Source: Shinisaurus crocodilurus (lineage: Eukaryota > Chordata > Lepidosauria > Squamata > Shinisauridae). Taken from it: 64,000 nucleotides of DNA. This document shows, piece after piece, positions 42,715-54,467 of the stretch; the first letter of the stretch is position 1, and each line of letters begins with the position of its first letter. Under the pieces are notes generated by a model that saw only the letters and a list, made by a program, of their open reading frames with translations, was not told where the DNA came from and did not search any database. The position numbers and the translations under genes were made by a program. The stretch lies in NCBI GenBank assembly GCA_021292165.1, contig CM037878.1:194121118-194185117 (forward strand). Direction: 5' to 3'.

Positions 42715-44011
42715 CTTAACCATACAGACTGACTGGAACAGTCAAACTATCCAGCCTTACAATGGGAAAACTGAACTCCACATCACTTCCACTGATCAGT
42801 CCCCCAACCTCCTAGGTTACTGGTTCCCTGGAACAGATGGAGGGTATAATGGGACAAATTTTGAAGTAAAGGAAACCTGGACTAACTTCACAGTGGGAAG
42901 AGAAGTTTTCTGGATAGGTAAGAAACAAGGTCTCCTAACTAAAAACTTGTCTTTAAGTCACTCTCTACCTTGTAGTGAGTGCAGGTGTAATAAGCCTCCA
43001 TTGCTATGGCAACTGACCAAGCAATGGTATTGTTCTCAGGCCGTACCACACCGACCTTTTAAGACCAGTTTTGATGCTATACACCAAGTTCAGTGGTCAC
43101 AAAGATTTCATGGTCATGATTCAAGATGTCTAGGCACCTGGTTTTCCGTTGCCACTGACAAAGTGGCCGATTGGGACGGAAACCAATGGTGGCTGGAAGA
43201 CAGCAACTTGAATTTGGCACTAACTGGAGGGGGGACATATTTTTTGTGTGGGAATAAAGCATACAAAGGCTTGCCTCCTTCATGGGTTGGGCGATGTGGG
43301 CTAGTGTACTTAGCACCAGACATTGATACTCGGCCAAGCATAAATGCGTCTGAAGTACTGAATCTGGGCTCTTTCATCCATCGCATCATACCTACACACA
43401 CAAAGCGTAGTGCCAACCCTCTAAGTTACTCCTTTGGGCCAGTAGGTGATTTCTTTCACTCTACCTTCCGATATTTGCTCCCTTGGTTTGGTACATATGA
43501 AATGGAAGCAGCTATCCGGAACATCTCAGCAGAACTGGAGATGGCCTTTAATGCCACAAATAAAGCCCTCCAAGATTTACAGCAGGAGATAGATGAGGTG
43601 GCTGCAGTAACACTACAAAATCGTCGTGCCTTAGACCTATTGACAGATGCCTTGGGAAGAACATGTGCCATGTTAGGTGAGACATGTTGTTTTTATGTAA
43701 ATCAATCAGGACAGGTAGCACGAGAAGTGCAAAGGGTAAAGGAAGCTGTGCAAGTTTTCCATTCAGTCAACCACCCAGAACGTGTAAACCTCCAGAGTTT
43801 GTTAGCCTCTTGGCTAGGAAATCTGTCCTGGTTATGGAAAGGTCTGTTAGTTTTAGGATTATGTGTACTCTGTATTATTTTTCTTTGTTGTTATATTCAA
43901 TGTATTCCAGGGCTTCTCCAAATGATTCGTCCTGTACGACCACAAATGTATATGCAAATACCTCTAGAAGAAGCTTCAGTTCGTATTGCTCTAGAGAAGC
44001 TAGTTAATTAG
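42668..44011 (+). pseudogene. ERV Env, rest of surface part and complete transmembrane subunit
   Basis: This frame holds the remaining surface subunit, with many Cys and several N-glycosylation sequons. A basic site HTKRS (about 43401) marks the likely cleavage between subunits, though it lacks the usual P4 Arg of a furin site. Further on are a heptad-repeat region, an immunosuppressive-domain-like LQNRRALDLLTDALGR and a CX6CC motif (CAMLGETCC), features of gamma-type transmembrane subunits. A hydrophobic membrane anchor (GLLVLGLCVLCIIFLCCYIQ) and a cytoplasmic tail of about 35 residues close it. The apparent start at 42668 is only the frame opening, because this half is separated from the signal peptide by a frameshift. 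It shows no internal stop. Confidence 0.82.
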
Positions 44012-44045
44012 AAATGATCCTCAGTGTGTATTTATCCACTAGGAT

Positions 44046-44057
44046 CAAAAAAGGGAA
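44046..44057 (+). other. ERV polypurine tract
   Basis: AAAAAAGGGAA immediately before the 3' LTR, the plus-strand primer. Confidence 0.85.
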
Positions 44058-44649
44058 TGTGGTAAAATATAATTTCAGTATATGATTTCTACGGTATATA
44101 ATCACATAACTTGCAGCAAATATTTCCTATGCTTTTACTTGTATGAAATCCTATGCTACTCTGTATGTAGAAAGTTCTATCTCACATAATGCTAATACAA
44201 AGGGCCTCTAAGGGGCCTCTTGATTTCTTGTGAACTGTTAAAGTAAACCAGTTTCTAACAGTTAATTGGTATTGAGATAAGGAGAAGTTACTTCAAAGAT
44301 GCCTTTCACTCCCTAAAAACTCCTCAGTATACACAGGTCAATTAACTGTTATTTACTGCTTGAAAGAGAGACCAGGTATTGTAAAAACATCATTATGTCA
44401 CAGTAGAAAGAAAGAATGAGCTCACCTTGTAGAATTTGTTAACACGCATGCGCGAAAGTAAGGCGCTTGTAAAAAGAGTATAAGAATGCTTGTATTTCTA
44501 ATGGTGGATTTGTCTCACTCTGCTTTGGAGTGAAACCATACAGCGCTGTATTTAAATAAAAAAATTCTTTTTACCCGCTCTGGTTGATTTATTGAGCCAT
44601 AAGTCAGCTGAAAAACAAACCTAGGAAGTGGCTTAACTTCCTTACCACA
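44058..44649 (+). repeat. ERV 3' LTR
   Basis: Same length as the 5' LTR. TATAAG lies at 44479 and AATAAA at 44555. Seven of about eleven differences are A here against G in the 5' LTR, and all seven lie within 44530-44620. Confidence 0.92.
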
Positions 44650-44694
44650 AGGCAACTAGTAATATTTGTAGGGGGGGGGGGAGTCATTCTTCTC

Positions 44695-44720
44695 CAGAAT
44701 TGTGCAATTGCACAATTCTG
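44695..44720. repeat. 26-bp perfect palindrome
   Basis: CAGAATTGTGCAA and its exact inverse complement meet without a loop. No function is evident. A G run (44671-44681) lies just upstream. Confidence 0.85.
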
Positions 44721-44724
44721 AAAG

Positions 44725-47175
44725 TCTGAGGGTTCACTGCTGCATTTTCACTCCTGTGTAAGTGCAGACAGCCCCAATTTGGATCTGGAAAATGGTCTTC
44801 CATGGTCTTCAGACCTTTGTCTCCACCACCAGTTATTCCTCTGGAATCTCACCCCCCCCCCCCGAGAGTTTTTAAAAAGAAAATGACTAGAATGGATACT
44901 CTTTCTTTTTTTTAACCCCCCGCCTCTCCCCGGATAAAAATGCCTCATGCAAACCAAGACTGTTGGCATTGCACTAGAGGTCCCATACACTACAATCCAC
45001 CCTTGATCCCATAATCTGTAACCATTTGTACCATTTCCTGGTTTGTTTCTATGTTGCTTGCATGAGAGCATGTAGCTCTTTGATTATTTATTTTGTAGGA
45101 TTACTCTGGACAGGGACTGGAAGCTGAATTTGCTACATGGAAAAGGTAGGAAGGTTTTCTCATTTCTTGTGTACCAAAATTCAGCAACAGAGAAGACTGT
45201 GGGTAGTTTTATAGTATTCCAAAGCAAAACAAGAACACAAAGGGCAAAACTGTTTTTTTCCACTCAGACATATTTTATATATATATACAGGGATACCTTA
45301 AGTGAATCCAAAACTCAGCATAAAAGCTATGCTCCTGGCTTCCCTTCATTCGCTTTGGGCTCTGACCCAGAGAGTTCTGCCTCGGTCCTATGGAGGCATG
45401 TGCATTTTTAAAGCACTGGTGACCTGCTAGATGGCTACAAATGTGCAAATTTAGGGATTGGTTTACAAAAATGTTTTCAACACACAGTTGTAATTCTGGG
45501 TAGAAACCATGTGCGGGGTTTTTTTGGGGGGGCAGAAAATACATGAATATTTATTGCAGGAAAATGGGAGAAAAAGATGAAATTTAATTCCACAATTATC
45601 CTGATCTACTAATAAATTTTACACATTACCCATGATAGTATGTTTGCTTTCTGTAACATCCATTGCTGCTGCTGCTGCTGTTATTCCTGTTCCTATTTGA
45701 TTTACTATATGGCTACCCATCCACACATTCCCCAGCTGGCTCACAAAGCAAAAAATCCATGTGGTTAAAGCAGATTGGATAGTGACATCCCAAGGGATGT
45801 CAGAGAAATCAGCAACAGATTCAAATGAGATCAGATTCCTGTAAATCTCCCCTGCAGATTCCTCACTAGAATGGCTTTCTCCAAGTCGGGCTCGGGCGGG
45901 TTTTGCGGACTTTTTTTTACTTTTGGGGGTGATTTGTGCAACTGCGTATGTGTGCAGTGCACATTAGCACTAATGCGTATCACCACAAATGTGTATTTGC
46001 AAACAAATGAAATTTGTCCTTCAAAAAAATCCAGTTCTACCAATGGGTGGATGATGAAACTGAAGATACCTATTAGCAATCCACGAAACACAGACGGAAT
46101 GGAGTTAATAAAATCTGTACATCGCTAGACATACCCCAGTGGGTGGTACGATACACAATGCACCCTCACCATGTGAATGGTCAAAGGCCCCAGGCGGCAG
46201 CAACAACAACTGCTAACTCCAGGTAACACGTAAAACTGCTGAAGTCTAAAGCTATGCAGGTGTAGTTAGCTACACCTACGCAATTAGCAGAACATGTAGT
46301 TTGGCCCTTATCCTGCGGTTCAGAATTTAGTTATAGTTAATCCTAGTGTAGACTATGGAATATTTTCTTTGTCAAATCTGATGGGTTTAATACTTGCCTT
46401 TAATAGATATTGTTGATAACTCCTTGAACCAATTAGTTTCTCATGGTACTTTCTGTATTTGTATGTTGAAGATCCCCTCTGAATATTGATTATCTCTGTA
46501 ATACCATTGTTCATACTGTACAAGACAGCAGGGGCAGCATTTCTGTAACATTTTCGTGGCTTGTTGATTTAAAGAAATATCATAAAGATCAGCCAGTTAT
46601 TCATGCTTTGAAAATGTGTTAGGAGGTGTAAATGGATTTGAAGGTTCCTCCAAACAAACTGGGCTACATCTGCTATGTGTTTCTAGAATGATCAAGTGAT
46701 GACAAGCAGCTAATAGGTGAGAAGATTGAGCTTACTACTTTTTCTGCCTGTGAAAGTATGTGTACAAGATTACAACTACCCATGAGGTGTCAATTTTTTG
46801 TGTAGAAGACCAGAGGGGAGCAGGAAGATAGCAAATATTAAAGAAATCATTGTAAAGAGGAGAGGAATATGGGGTGCCGGTGTGATGAAGCCAATCTCCG
46901 GACATTGTGAGGCAGAAAAAAAAGTTTTGTATGAGTGGCATTTTGTGGACAGTTAATACAATTTCATTCACAGCACTCTTGAACACACTGCATTTCCTGT
47001 GTAGCATCTGCTATCTTTTTTGTTATATTGAGTCAGGTGTAATCTCTGTCAATAGGGGCATTCAGAGGAGAAACCTATGTTGGGATTGAGCAGTGAGATT
47101 GCGCTGAAGTGGGATTTATTATCTGTGAGGCATATTAAATAGGTTGCGTGCCACTATGTCCCTGTGGCTATTATC
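44725..47175. other. Intergenic, nothing recognised
   Basis: No credible gene. There is (AT)n at about 45277-45289 and (TGC)n at 45663-45680. Confidence 0.4.
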
Positions 47176-47179
47176 GGTC

Positions 47180-47985
47180 TGGGACACATATTTATTTATT
47201 TAAAGTATTTCTCAGTCACTTTTCAGGGCCATGCCTTTGCAAAGCAGCATACATAACAGTAAATGATAACAGAGACACATTAGACAAACCAAATTTGCAG
47301 TCATAAGTATTTTAAAGCAGTTCTAAGTCACTAAAAACAGTTACTCTCTTAGTACAAGGCAGCATTGAAGAGATTGGGTTTTAAGCCCTGTTTGAAGAGC
47401 CTGAACTGAAGAGGCCAAGTGCAATTCATGTGGAAGGGAATTCCACAGCCAAGTGACCGGCACCAAGAATGCCCAATCTCTTGTGCCAGAGACAACCTGT
47501 TAAATCTTACTGGTGGTCACATGAGTAAGGCCTCCAATGCAGATCTTAATGTGGAGGCAGGATCATATGGGTGAAGGTGGTCCTTTTGATAACCTGGCTC
47601 CAAACCATTTATGTATTATTACATTTGAGGCTTTAAAGCAGGGCTCTCCAACCTTGGGTCCCCAGATGTTGCTGGACTACAGCTCCCAGAATCCCTTGCC
47701 ATTAGCCATGCTGGCTGGGTGTGCTGGGAGCTGTAGGCCAGCAACATCTGTGGACCCAAGGTTGGAGAGCCCTGCTTTAAAGGATAAGACCAGCACATTG
47801 GATTGGGTACAGAAACATACCAGCAACCGATGCAATTGCTGCACGACCAGTGTTATATGTTCTGACTTCTTGTCTCCCATCAGCAACCGGGCTATTGCAC
47901 CAATTGATGTTTCTGAACCATCTTCAAAGACAACCCCATGTAAATCACATTCCAGTACTCCATCTCAGGTGTGGCCATGCTAGAC
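47180..47985 (-). mobile_element. Antisense L2-like LINE ORF2 C-terminal region
   Basis: The minus strand reads a WLWNSLPHELHLASS-like segment (about 47360-47460) and the part before it that gives 'FKALNGLGPGYL'-like sequence near 47575-47640, then further ORF2 pieces up to 47985. All are decayed. A hAT MITE at 47639-47774 is inserted. Confidence 0.75.
47639..47774. mobile_element. 136-bp palindromic hAT MITE
   Basis: The ends are CAGGGCTCTCCAACC and GGTTGGAGAGCCCTG. The 8-bp duplication CTTTAAAG is perfect (47631-47638 and 47775-47782). It contains GGACTACAGCTCCCAGAATC and its inverse. Confidence 0.92.
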
Positions 47986-48119
47986 AGGGACTAATATGCT
48001 TATGAGTTATGAGTTATAATGGTTATGAGTGAGCTAATAATGCAACTGTAGACTTTGTCAGACATAAGGTTGCTCAACAGAAGGATGCAGCTTTTCCATC
48101 TATTGTTATCTGACTAATT

Positions 48120-48357
48120 GAGCCAGTGTGGCGTAGTGGTGAGAGTGTTGGACTGAGACTCGGGAGATCCGGGTTCTAGTCCCTGCTCAGCCATGAAACT
48201 CACTGGGTTACTTTGGGCCAGTCACTGACTCTCAGCCTAACCTACCTCACAGGGTTGTTGTGAGGATAAAATGGAGAGGAGGAGGACTATGTAAGCCGCC
48301 TTGGGTTCCTTGAAGGAAAAAAGGCGGGGTATAAATATAATTAATAAATAAATAAAT
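48120..48357 (+). mobile_element. Sauria-type SINE, full length
   Basis: AGCCAGTGTGGCGTAGTGGT (box A), GGTTCTAGTCC (box B), CCTAACCTACCTCACAGG, AAAGGCGGGGTATAAATATA, then a TAAATAAATAAAT end. Confidence 0.9.
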
Positions 48358-48604
48358 TTTCTAATGTGATTGATTTCCAGTATATATAAGCTGTATTCAG
48401 TAATTCCTTCAGCACATACAGTAAACGCATGGAGGGGAGCTGTGCCTGCTGGCCCTGGCCCACACATCACCATGCCCCACTGGCCTTGCACATTAGCCAG
48501 TAGGTTTGAAATGAACATAGTGCTTCTTCTATACCTGTTCACAAAAAGGAGCTCCCCGTGAGTTGAATGCTCAGCAGTGTTGTAGTGGAGCCAGGGCTCA
48601 CAGG

Positions 48605-49722
48605 TAGGGCTGTGCACGTAATCGCGTCTCAAACCCGAATCGGAATCAGATCGGACTGATCTGGGTTACGTTTTGATTACGGTCGAATCGGATCGACCCA
48701 GATCGGATGTAATCGGCTGTCACTGGTTCTGTTTGATTACAGGTGATTACATCCGATCTGGGTGAGCAGCCAGGCAGGAAGCTCCCCCCCCTTTCTGAAT
48801 GGAACGGGGAGGGGGAGGAGGAGAGTATTATTGGCAGCACCATTACCCAATGGTGCTAATGAGGAAGTTGCCCTTCTCCAATAGCTAGTGACGCTGGCTG
48901 GAGGACGGCTAAGGGAGATCCATGCTTTGTTTTTATTTCTCTGACCATGTGCGTTTGGATCAGTTGCCGCTTGCCTTGTGGCGTTGGAGAGAGTAGGATT
49001 ATAGGGGGTGGATGTCTCTTTTTGGATTTCTTTTGATTTATTCCTCAATATTATTTCATTTAGGAGTAGCTTCATTTTGAATACAAACAAATCCATTTAC
49101 TTTTATTTTCTTCTGACCCCAGTTAGGGGAAGAAGGACTGAAGGAGTGTTTGTTTGTCGCCTCGGGCTCCTAATTGCTTTGCTTTAATATATCCTAAGTT
49201 TTTAAAAATCTTTTATTAGGATTTAGTTTAGGACAATTAAAGTCCTTTTTGTTCATACAGTCTGTGGCAGTGAGGGAGTGTTTGAATCTGCTGACCTTCT
49301 GTTCAGCATTTTCCTGCCAGACTTACTCACAGGAAAGTGTGTATTCATGGGGTGGTGGTCAGTGCTTGCAGGGCAATCCCTTTCTTTTTGTTTAAAAATT
49401 GTCAGGATTGGCACAAATTCAACAAGTGAAGTTTACCCACACCACACCCATGTGTCTGAAATTTGGGGGGGGGGGGGATAAGCAGCTCGAGGACATCTGC
49501 AATTTCACCAGGTTTTATGTTTCTATCTTTTAAAATGAAGAAGTGAAAGACGTTCCCCCCCCCCCCCTGCAAGTCTCTTTGGAAAAAACTTGATGGAATT
49601 GATTCCGTTACTGTAATTGATTCTGCGTAATAGATACAGATCGGACGGAATCGTAATCGGGCCCGATCCCGATTACACAGATTGTAATCGGAATCAGATC
49701 GGACAGGCTGTGCACAGCCCTA
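48605..49722. mobile_element. hAT element with ATCGG-rich ends (1118 bp)
   Basis: The inverted ends are TAGGGCTGTGCAC and GTGCACAGCCCTA. The 8-bp duplication CTCACAGG is perfect (48597-48604 and 49723-49730). Both subterminal regions are dense in GATCGG/ATCGGA/TAATCGG units. The interior is non-coding; its 49359-49460 part is related to 14803-14920. Confidence 0.9.
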
Positions 49723-49889
49723 CTCACAGGGACACAGCACTGGCACTTTTTGATTAGCAGGGATGCAGACTGTCATAGGCCACCCCCTTCAGAATTCACT
49801 GTTGCCTCTGAGCTCAGCCGCAATCCTCACAGTAGCTGGTGGGAAAATGAATTTTCCCAGCAGCAATATACTGTTTCCTGTTGTAAATA

Positions 49890-50049
49890 GATTTCATAGA
49901 TCATAGAGTTGGAAGGGCCATCAAGTCCAACCCCCTTCTCAGTGCAGGAAACTAGAGGAGGGGTCTCCCATCCAAGTAATAACCAGGCCTGACCCTGCTT
50001 AGCTTTCCACGCTCAGACAAGCTGAGCCAGCGTGATGAGCCACAGGCCT
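49890..50049 (-). mobile_element. 5S rRNA-derived SINE, near full length
   Basis: The minus strand keeps both 5S boxes. The tail has a short deletion (CTTGTAGG region) relative to other copies. Confidence 0.85.
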
Positions 50050-50054
50050 CTCTA

Positions 50055-50645
50055 AGCAAAGTCTTTACTGGGCAAGCAAGACCCATGAGCTTTACAAAAT
50101 ACCTGCTCCGGGCGGAGATGAAAACTTCTAGAACTGGTTTGTTGATATGGATCAACAGTGCACCTGCACTTTTGGACTCTCCCTGGGGCCTTGGCTATGG
50201 GGCCTGTCATGATGAATGCCTGCCCTTCAACATTTACCACTACACCACGGATACTGAGTAGGTTTCAGTCATTAGCTGAGAACTAACTATTCATGCTTTT
50301 GCTTGCTTGCTTGCTTAGTCTTCATTTTACTTAACATGTCTATTATTTTTAATTAGATGGGTAAACCCTCTACCTTGAGGCAGACACAATGATGACTACT
50401 GTGCGTCTCGAACATTATTTTCTGCCATATAGTAGTATGCTTGTTGGTTTATTTTTTAAAGAATGTCATACAGTACCACCCAACCTTTGTTCTTCATAAG
50501 ACTTGGGTCCTGTTGAGTGCTGTGGCTTTGTGCCCCAGAAAATGTGAGAGGGGGGAGAAAACCAGATGAAATTATAGCTTCTTGCTGAGTTAACATCCTT
50601 TGAAAAGGCGGCTGACAATTGTTATAACCTTTCTTCAGGCACAAA
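50055..50645. other. Intergenic, nothing recognised
   Basis: No credible gene; a (TTGC)n stretch lies near 50300-50318. Confidence 0.35.
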
Positions 50646-50649
50646 GAAA

Positions 50650-51535
50650 GGCAGCTATTGGTTTATTTATAATATTTGTAAACTGCTTAATATAAAATAT
50701 CCGTGTATTTAAAAAGCACTGTTTAAGAAATGCTATTAACAAACAATTACAACTGCAGTAATAAAAGCCAGAGAAAGCCTTGGAAACTATGTCTTCAGGG
50801 GACATTTAAAACACACATTTTTTTTCTTCCTGAACTGTATGGGGAGGGTGTTCCAGATGGTAGGTGCACGGTAGGCATGGTTAGGCACCTGCTGAGGGCC
50901 CACACCTCAGCAGGGGCCCACTGAGAAGAGCCCCCTGAAGTAGCACCTCCTGTTCCCCATTGCAGCATACTTGTTCACCTGCCTCTTGCTCTTTCCCAGA
51001 CAATGGTGGTGGTGTGAAGGAGGAGCAGTAGATGCTATTGCCTTCTTGTTCCCTGACTCTCTAAGCGATCGCAAAGATGAGAAAGAGGATGGGGAGCAAT
51101 AGCAGCTGGTGACTATGATGGTGAGAAGATAGACTAGACTCACTGAAGGGTCTTGCCTAAGGGACCTCAAATATCTGGAGCCGGCACTGGGCGGATGCCA
51201 CTGCTGAGAAGGCTTGCTTTTCTAGATGTTATGTGCTGACATTCTGTTATTCATGGAATGGCCAACAAGTCCTCCTCCTCTGAAGATCTTAAAGTTCAGT
51301 TGGGTGTATATAGGGGAAGGTGGTTTGGTAGGTATCCCAGTCCCAAGTTATTTAGAGCTTTGTATGTTAACAATGTGATTTTGAACATGGCTCAGTAGTT
51401 AATAGGCAGCCAGTGCAGTTCCTTTAACACAAGTGTACTGTGTACATCTAATGTGAACTAAAGTGCTGCACTAGCTGCAGCTTCCAAACCAGGCACAAGG
51501 GCAGCCCCACACAGAGTGCATTTCAAGTAAGCAAG
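50650..51535 (-). mobile_element. Antisense L2-like LINE 3' region, with an insertion
   Basis: The order GGGAGGGTGTTCCAGATGG, GCCACTGCTGAGAAGGCTTG, TTATTTAGAGCTTTGTATGT, TAGGCAGCCAGTGCAGTTCC and AGGGCAGCCCCACACAGAGT matches the antisense of L2-like ORF2 ends. About 50862-51190 appears to be a separate insertion of unknown type (GC-rich). Confidence 0.6.
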
Positions 51536-51539
51536 TTGT

Positions 51540-52555
51540 GGCATGAACCACCAGTTATGTTACATTCATTGCTTCAGGCACAATTGGAAGCTCACTTCAC
51601 ACATTATCCTTGTATCATGCGACGCCCTGGCTTCACCCAAACATCTACTCAGTGCACATAGACGTCTGTGCACGTCAGCTTCCACATAAACTGAAATACT
51701 GTGTGATTGGTTCCGGATAAGTTCCCCATATGCACAAAGGCTTCTTCTATTTAGACATCCATATAGAGTTCTAGCAAGAATAAGCTTCACTGCACATGCC
51801 TGAGGGGCTCTGCATCTCATGATGGATTGGAAGGCCTACAATCCAGGGAGAAGTAGATAAGAGAACAGTCCCTGTACTGGATCAGGAATGTAAGGTGGGA
51901 ATCTAGTGCAGCCTGTGGCATAACTGCTCCCAGAACACCAGAAAATAAAGAACAAAATAGCAGTTTCTGTTCCGTAATGCCATATAGTTTGTCATGTTCT
52001 GAAGTAAGAGTCATCCATTTATGGTCTTTGATGCGATGGTGTTTTGAGATAAAGCAGCTAAAATAAGTTATTCTTTACAAATATGCAATATTGGGCAACA
52101 TGTTTTTCCCTCCCATACCTTCACCTTCATCCAGATGGAAACTTTGAATGTGGATTTATTTTAGATTGTAATTCTATTGATTCTGTGTATCTGTGTTTGA
52201 CTGAGAATGAAATTCTGGCACAGCGTGTTCAAAAGTCCTTGAACATTATCAAATAATGAAAGATATACTCCCATCATTGGTTAAAATTTAGATTCTTTTC
52301 ATTCATTTCATCAGTTGGGTAAAATATAGGTATTTTCAAAACATTTAAAAATGTGAAAGGTCAAGTTCAACATACTGCTTGTAAACTCTGATAATATGAA
52401 TAATTGTTAGTACTACAAGGAACTTTGCTTCCTTTTGATATTGTTTTCATTGTAATTGCAAGGTCAAATTATTATGATTTTGAATAGAAGTAGTGCGTAA
52501 AACAACATTCCTTTATGAAACAGGTACCTTTGAAGCAAACTCACCTTAAAGCGGC
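51540..52555. other. Upstream of the first STS coding exon, nothing firm
   Basis: No repeat or gene recognised. A 5' untranslated STS exon and promoter are expected upstream, but I cannot place them. There is no CpG-rich stretch here. Confidence 0.35.
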
Positions 52556-52558
52556 AGA

Positions 52559-52704
52559 ATGATGATCCTTTTTCATATGATCCTTTATCTGTGGCGAACA
52601 AGCAATGCAATAAATGGAAGGATTACAAAGCCCAGCATAGTCTTATTCATGGTTGATGACCTTGGCATTGGAGACTTGGGATGCTATGGAAACACAACTC
52701 TAAG
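52559..52704 (+). CDS. STS: Steroid sulfatase (STS), first coding exon found
   Basis: The 146-nt segment from ATG to a GT donor (52705) encodes 48 residues plus two bases. After a hydrophobic leader ([17 protein letters not shown], a plausible ER signal peptide) it contains [20 protein letters not shown]. The Asp pair in VDDLG is the conserved sulfatase start that binds the active-site Ca2+. STS hydrolyses steroid sulfates such as oestrone sulfate and DHEA sulfate in the ER membrane. Two ATGs in tandem could both start; the first is used here. The splice acceptor upstream is not clear (GGCAG just before the ATG is weak), so a further 5' exon is likely. It ends in phase 2, as the next exon requires. 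Confidence 0.85.
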
Positions 52705-52709
52705 GTTAG

Positions 52710-53260
52710 CTAACGTTCTTGGTGATTTATGTGCATGATTTATTTAAATATATACTCTAAAATGCTTTAGCTATAGTGATTTTTAGCCTGACACACACTC
52801 CCACAGAGAGATTCTTCTGGTCAGAGAGATTGTAGAAGATCAAAATCATAAGAGCACAACCACAAGTTAGTTGAGGTTGCTTTTTTGGATTGAAAAATAA
52901 AACGTATTCTTCTGCTTGGTTGATTTTTATTTGCTTCTTGCAGTAAGAAGCGAAAACTATTTTTAAAAATGTCAGGTATCTGGCATCCTTGGGCAGCTGC
53001 CAGTTCCCAAACTCCCTGGTAGGGCCTACTGCTGATATCTTCCTTGGTTCCCTTTTTGTTTTGTTTTTTTAGCCCTACATTTCAAGTACTGCCACATGGC
53101 TAGATCTAGTCATACTTTGAATTCCCACAATGCCCATGAGTATCACCCTGAGGCATCATGGGAAATTAAAAGTATGCGCAGCTGTCCTATGCTACTTGGA
53201 GCACTGCCACAGGGCTAGGTAAGCCTGCCATGGCCTTCTGACAGAGTAGGAGTTTCACCA
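52710..53260. other. STS intron, nothing recognised
   Basis: No repeat named with confidence. Confidence 0.35.
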
Positions 53261-53263
53261 AGG

Positions 53264-53900
53264 GTGGGGCCGGTGTCACGGGTTTGCATAGGTGGGCAAT
53301 GGCGCGGCCGTTTTTAGGTGGTTTTCTATGGTATTTACATGAAAAAAGCAGCGCCGGAGTCCCGTCGCGTCAGTTCCTGGCACAGCGCCGCCGGGAGCCT
53401 CACTGTCGCTGCGAGAGGAATCGAGTAGCGGGGGTGCTCTCTGAGCACCCGGCGAGCACTAAAACAGGTACACGTACATCACTAGACTAGCCTACTATGG
53501 ACATCCTATTGAAGGCGGGAGGAGCGCAGCCAATAGGATATCTGCCACGCTCCCCTCGCCCTCAAAAACATCTAGATGGCTGATTTCAGCCATCTAGATG
53601 TATTACCTCTTTGCACAAGGTGGAGAGGCTGAGGTGCCACCTGGATTCTTTGGAATCTGGCAGAGCCTCACTCCTCTCCCCACCCCCAGGAACGCCCCCC
53701 TGGGAAGCGAACACGGTCTTCTGTGTTCGGTTCTCTGCTGGTGCGGAAAGAACCGCACTGGCTACAAGGTGTGTGTGTGTGGGGGGGGGGCACTCCACGG
53801 CGCTGTGACCTTGGAAGAGATTTCCGAGGCCGCAGCACCTTCCAGCTCCAATCCTATGTCCCCTCTAGACAAGGTTGGATGGACATAGGATTGCACCCTC
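53264..53900. repeat. GC-rich intronic repeat with CATCTAGATG hairpin
   Basis: CATCTAGATGGCTGA and TCAGCCATCTAGATG (53569-53601) form a perfect hairpin. CAATCCTATGTCC and GGACATAGGATTGCACCC (53853-53899) are an inverted pair at its end. Related to 5640-6060. No coding sequence supported. Confidence 0.5.
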
Positions 53901-53904
53901 AGTC

Positions 53905-54245
53905 TCTGTTGTTTTAAATCCTTGACTGTATTTTCACTCTCTGTACTGCTGCTCGGTTTTATTTCGGCTTTTCCTTCTATTTTATACTGTATTTTTAAAC
54001 TTTCAAATTTTTATACTGTATTTTATGTTGAATTTTATGGTTTTCATTGTTGTTAACCACCCAGAGAGCTTCGGCTATTGGGTGGTATAGAAATATAATA
54101 ATAGATTTTTTTAAAAAAATAGTTCTATGCCACCTAACGGTTCCGCATTTTATGGTTTTAACTGTTGTAAACCGCCCAGAGAGCTTCGGCTATTGGGTGG
54201 TATAAAAATGTGTTAAATAAATAAATAATAAATAAATAAATAAGT
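53905..54245 (+). mobile_element. L2-like LINE 3' terminus, partly duplicated
   Basis: CGCCCAGAGAGCTTCGGCTA then TTGGGTGGTATA ... AAATAAATAAATA is the usual reptile L2-like 3' end. It occurs twice (about 54055-54095 and 54170-54240). Confidence 0.7.
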
Positions 54246-54254
54246 CACAACCTA

Positions 54255-54385
54255 GAGCAGCCTTCCCTAACCTGGTAGCCTGCGGATGTTTTGGACTACA
54301 ACTCTCATCATCCCCAACCTGGGGCTGATGGGAGCTGCAGTTTAAACCATCCGGAGGGTACCAGGTTAGATGAGGCTGATCTAGA
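54255..54385. mobile_element. Palindromic hAT MITE in STS intron
   Basis: AGCAGCCTTCCCTAACCTGG and CCAGGTTAGATGAGGCTG are inverted ends; GGACTACAACTCTCATCA lies inside. Confidence 0.65.
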
Positions 54386-54467
54386 ACAACATCATGACAA
54401 TTTTGAACTCACTCATTTCTGCATATTCAGAAGAAAGGTGCCATTAAAATGCTGTTTCCCCCCTCAG

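Larger units (their letters stand above)
37620..44649 (+). mobile_element. Class I (gamma-like) endogenous retrovirus, defective provirus
   Basis: Two 592-bp LTRs (37620-38211 and 44058-44649) are flanked by a 4-bp duplication AGGC (37616-37619 and 44650-44653). A primer site complementary to tRNA-Arg, a Gag matrix frame, an RNase H end plus integrase frame, Env frames and a polypurine tract occur in order. Most of gag (capsid, nucleocapsid), the protease and the reverse transcriptase are missing. The LTRs differ at about 11 of 592 positions by eye, which indicates a fairly recent insertion. It lies between PUDP and STS, in STS orientation. Confidence 0.93.
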
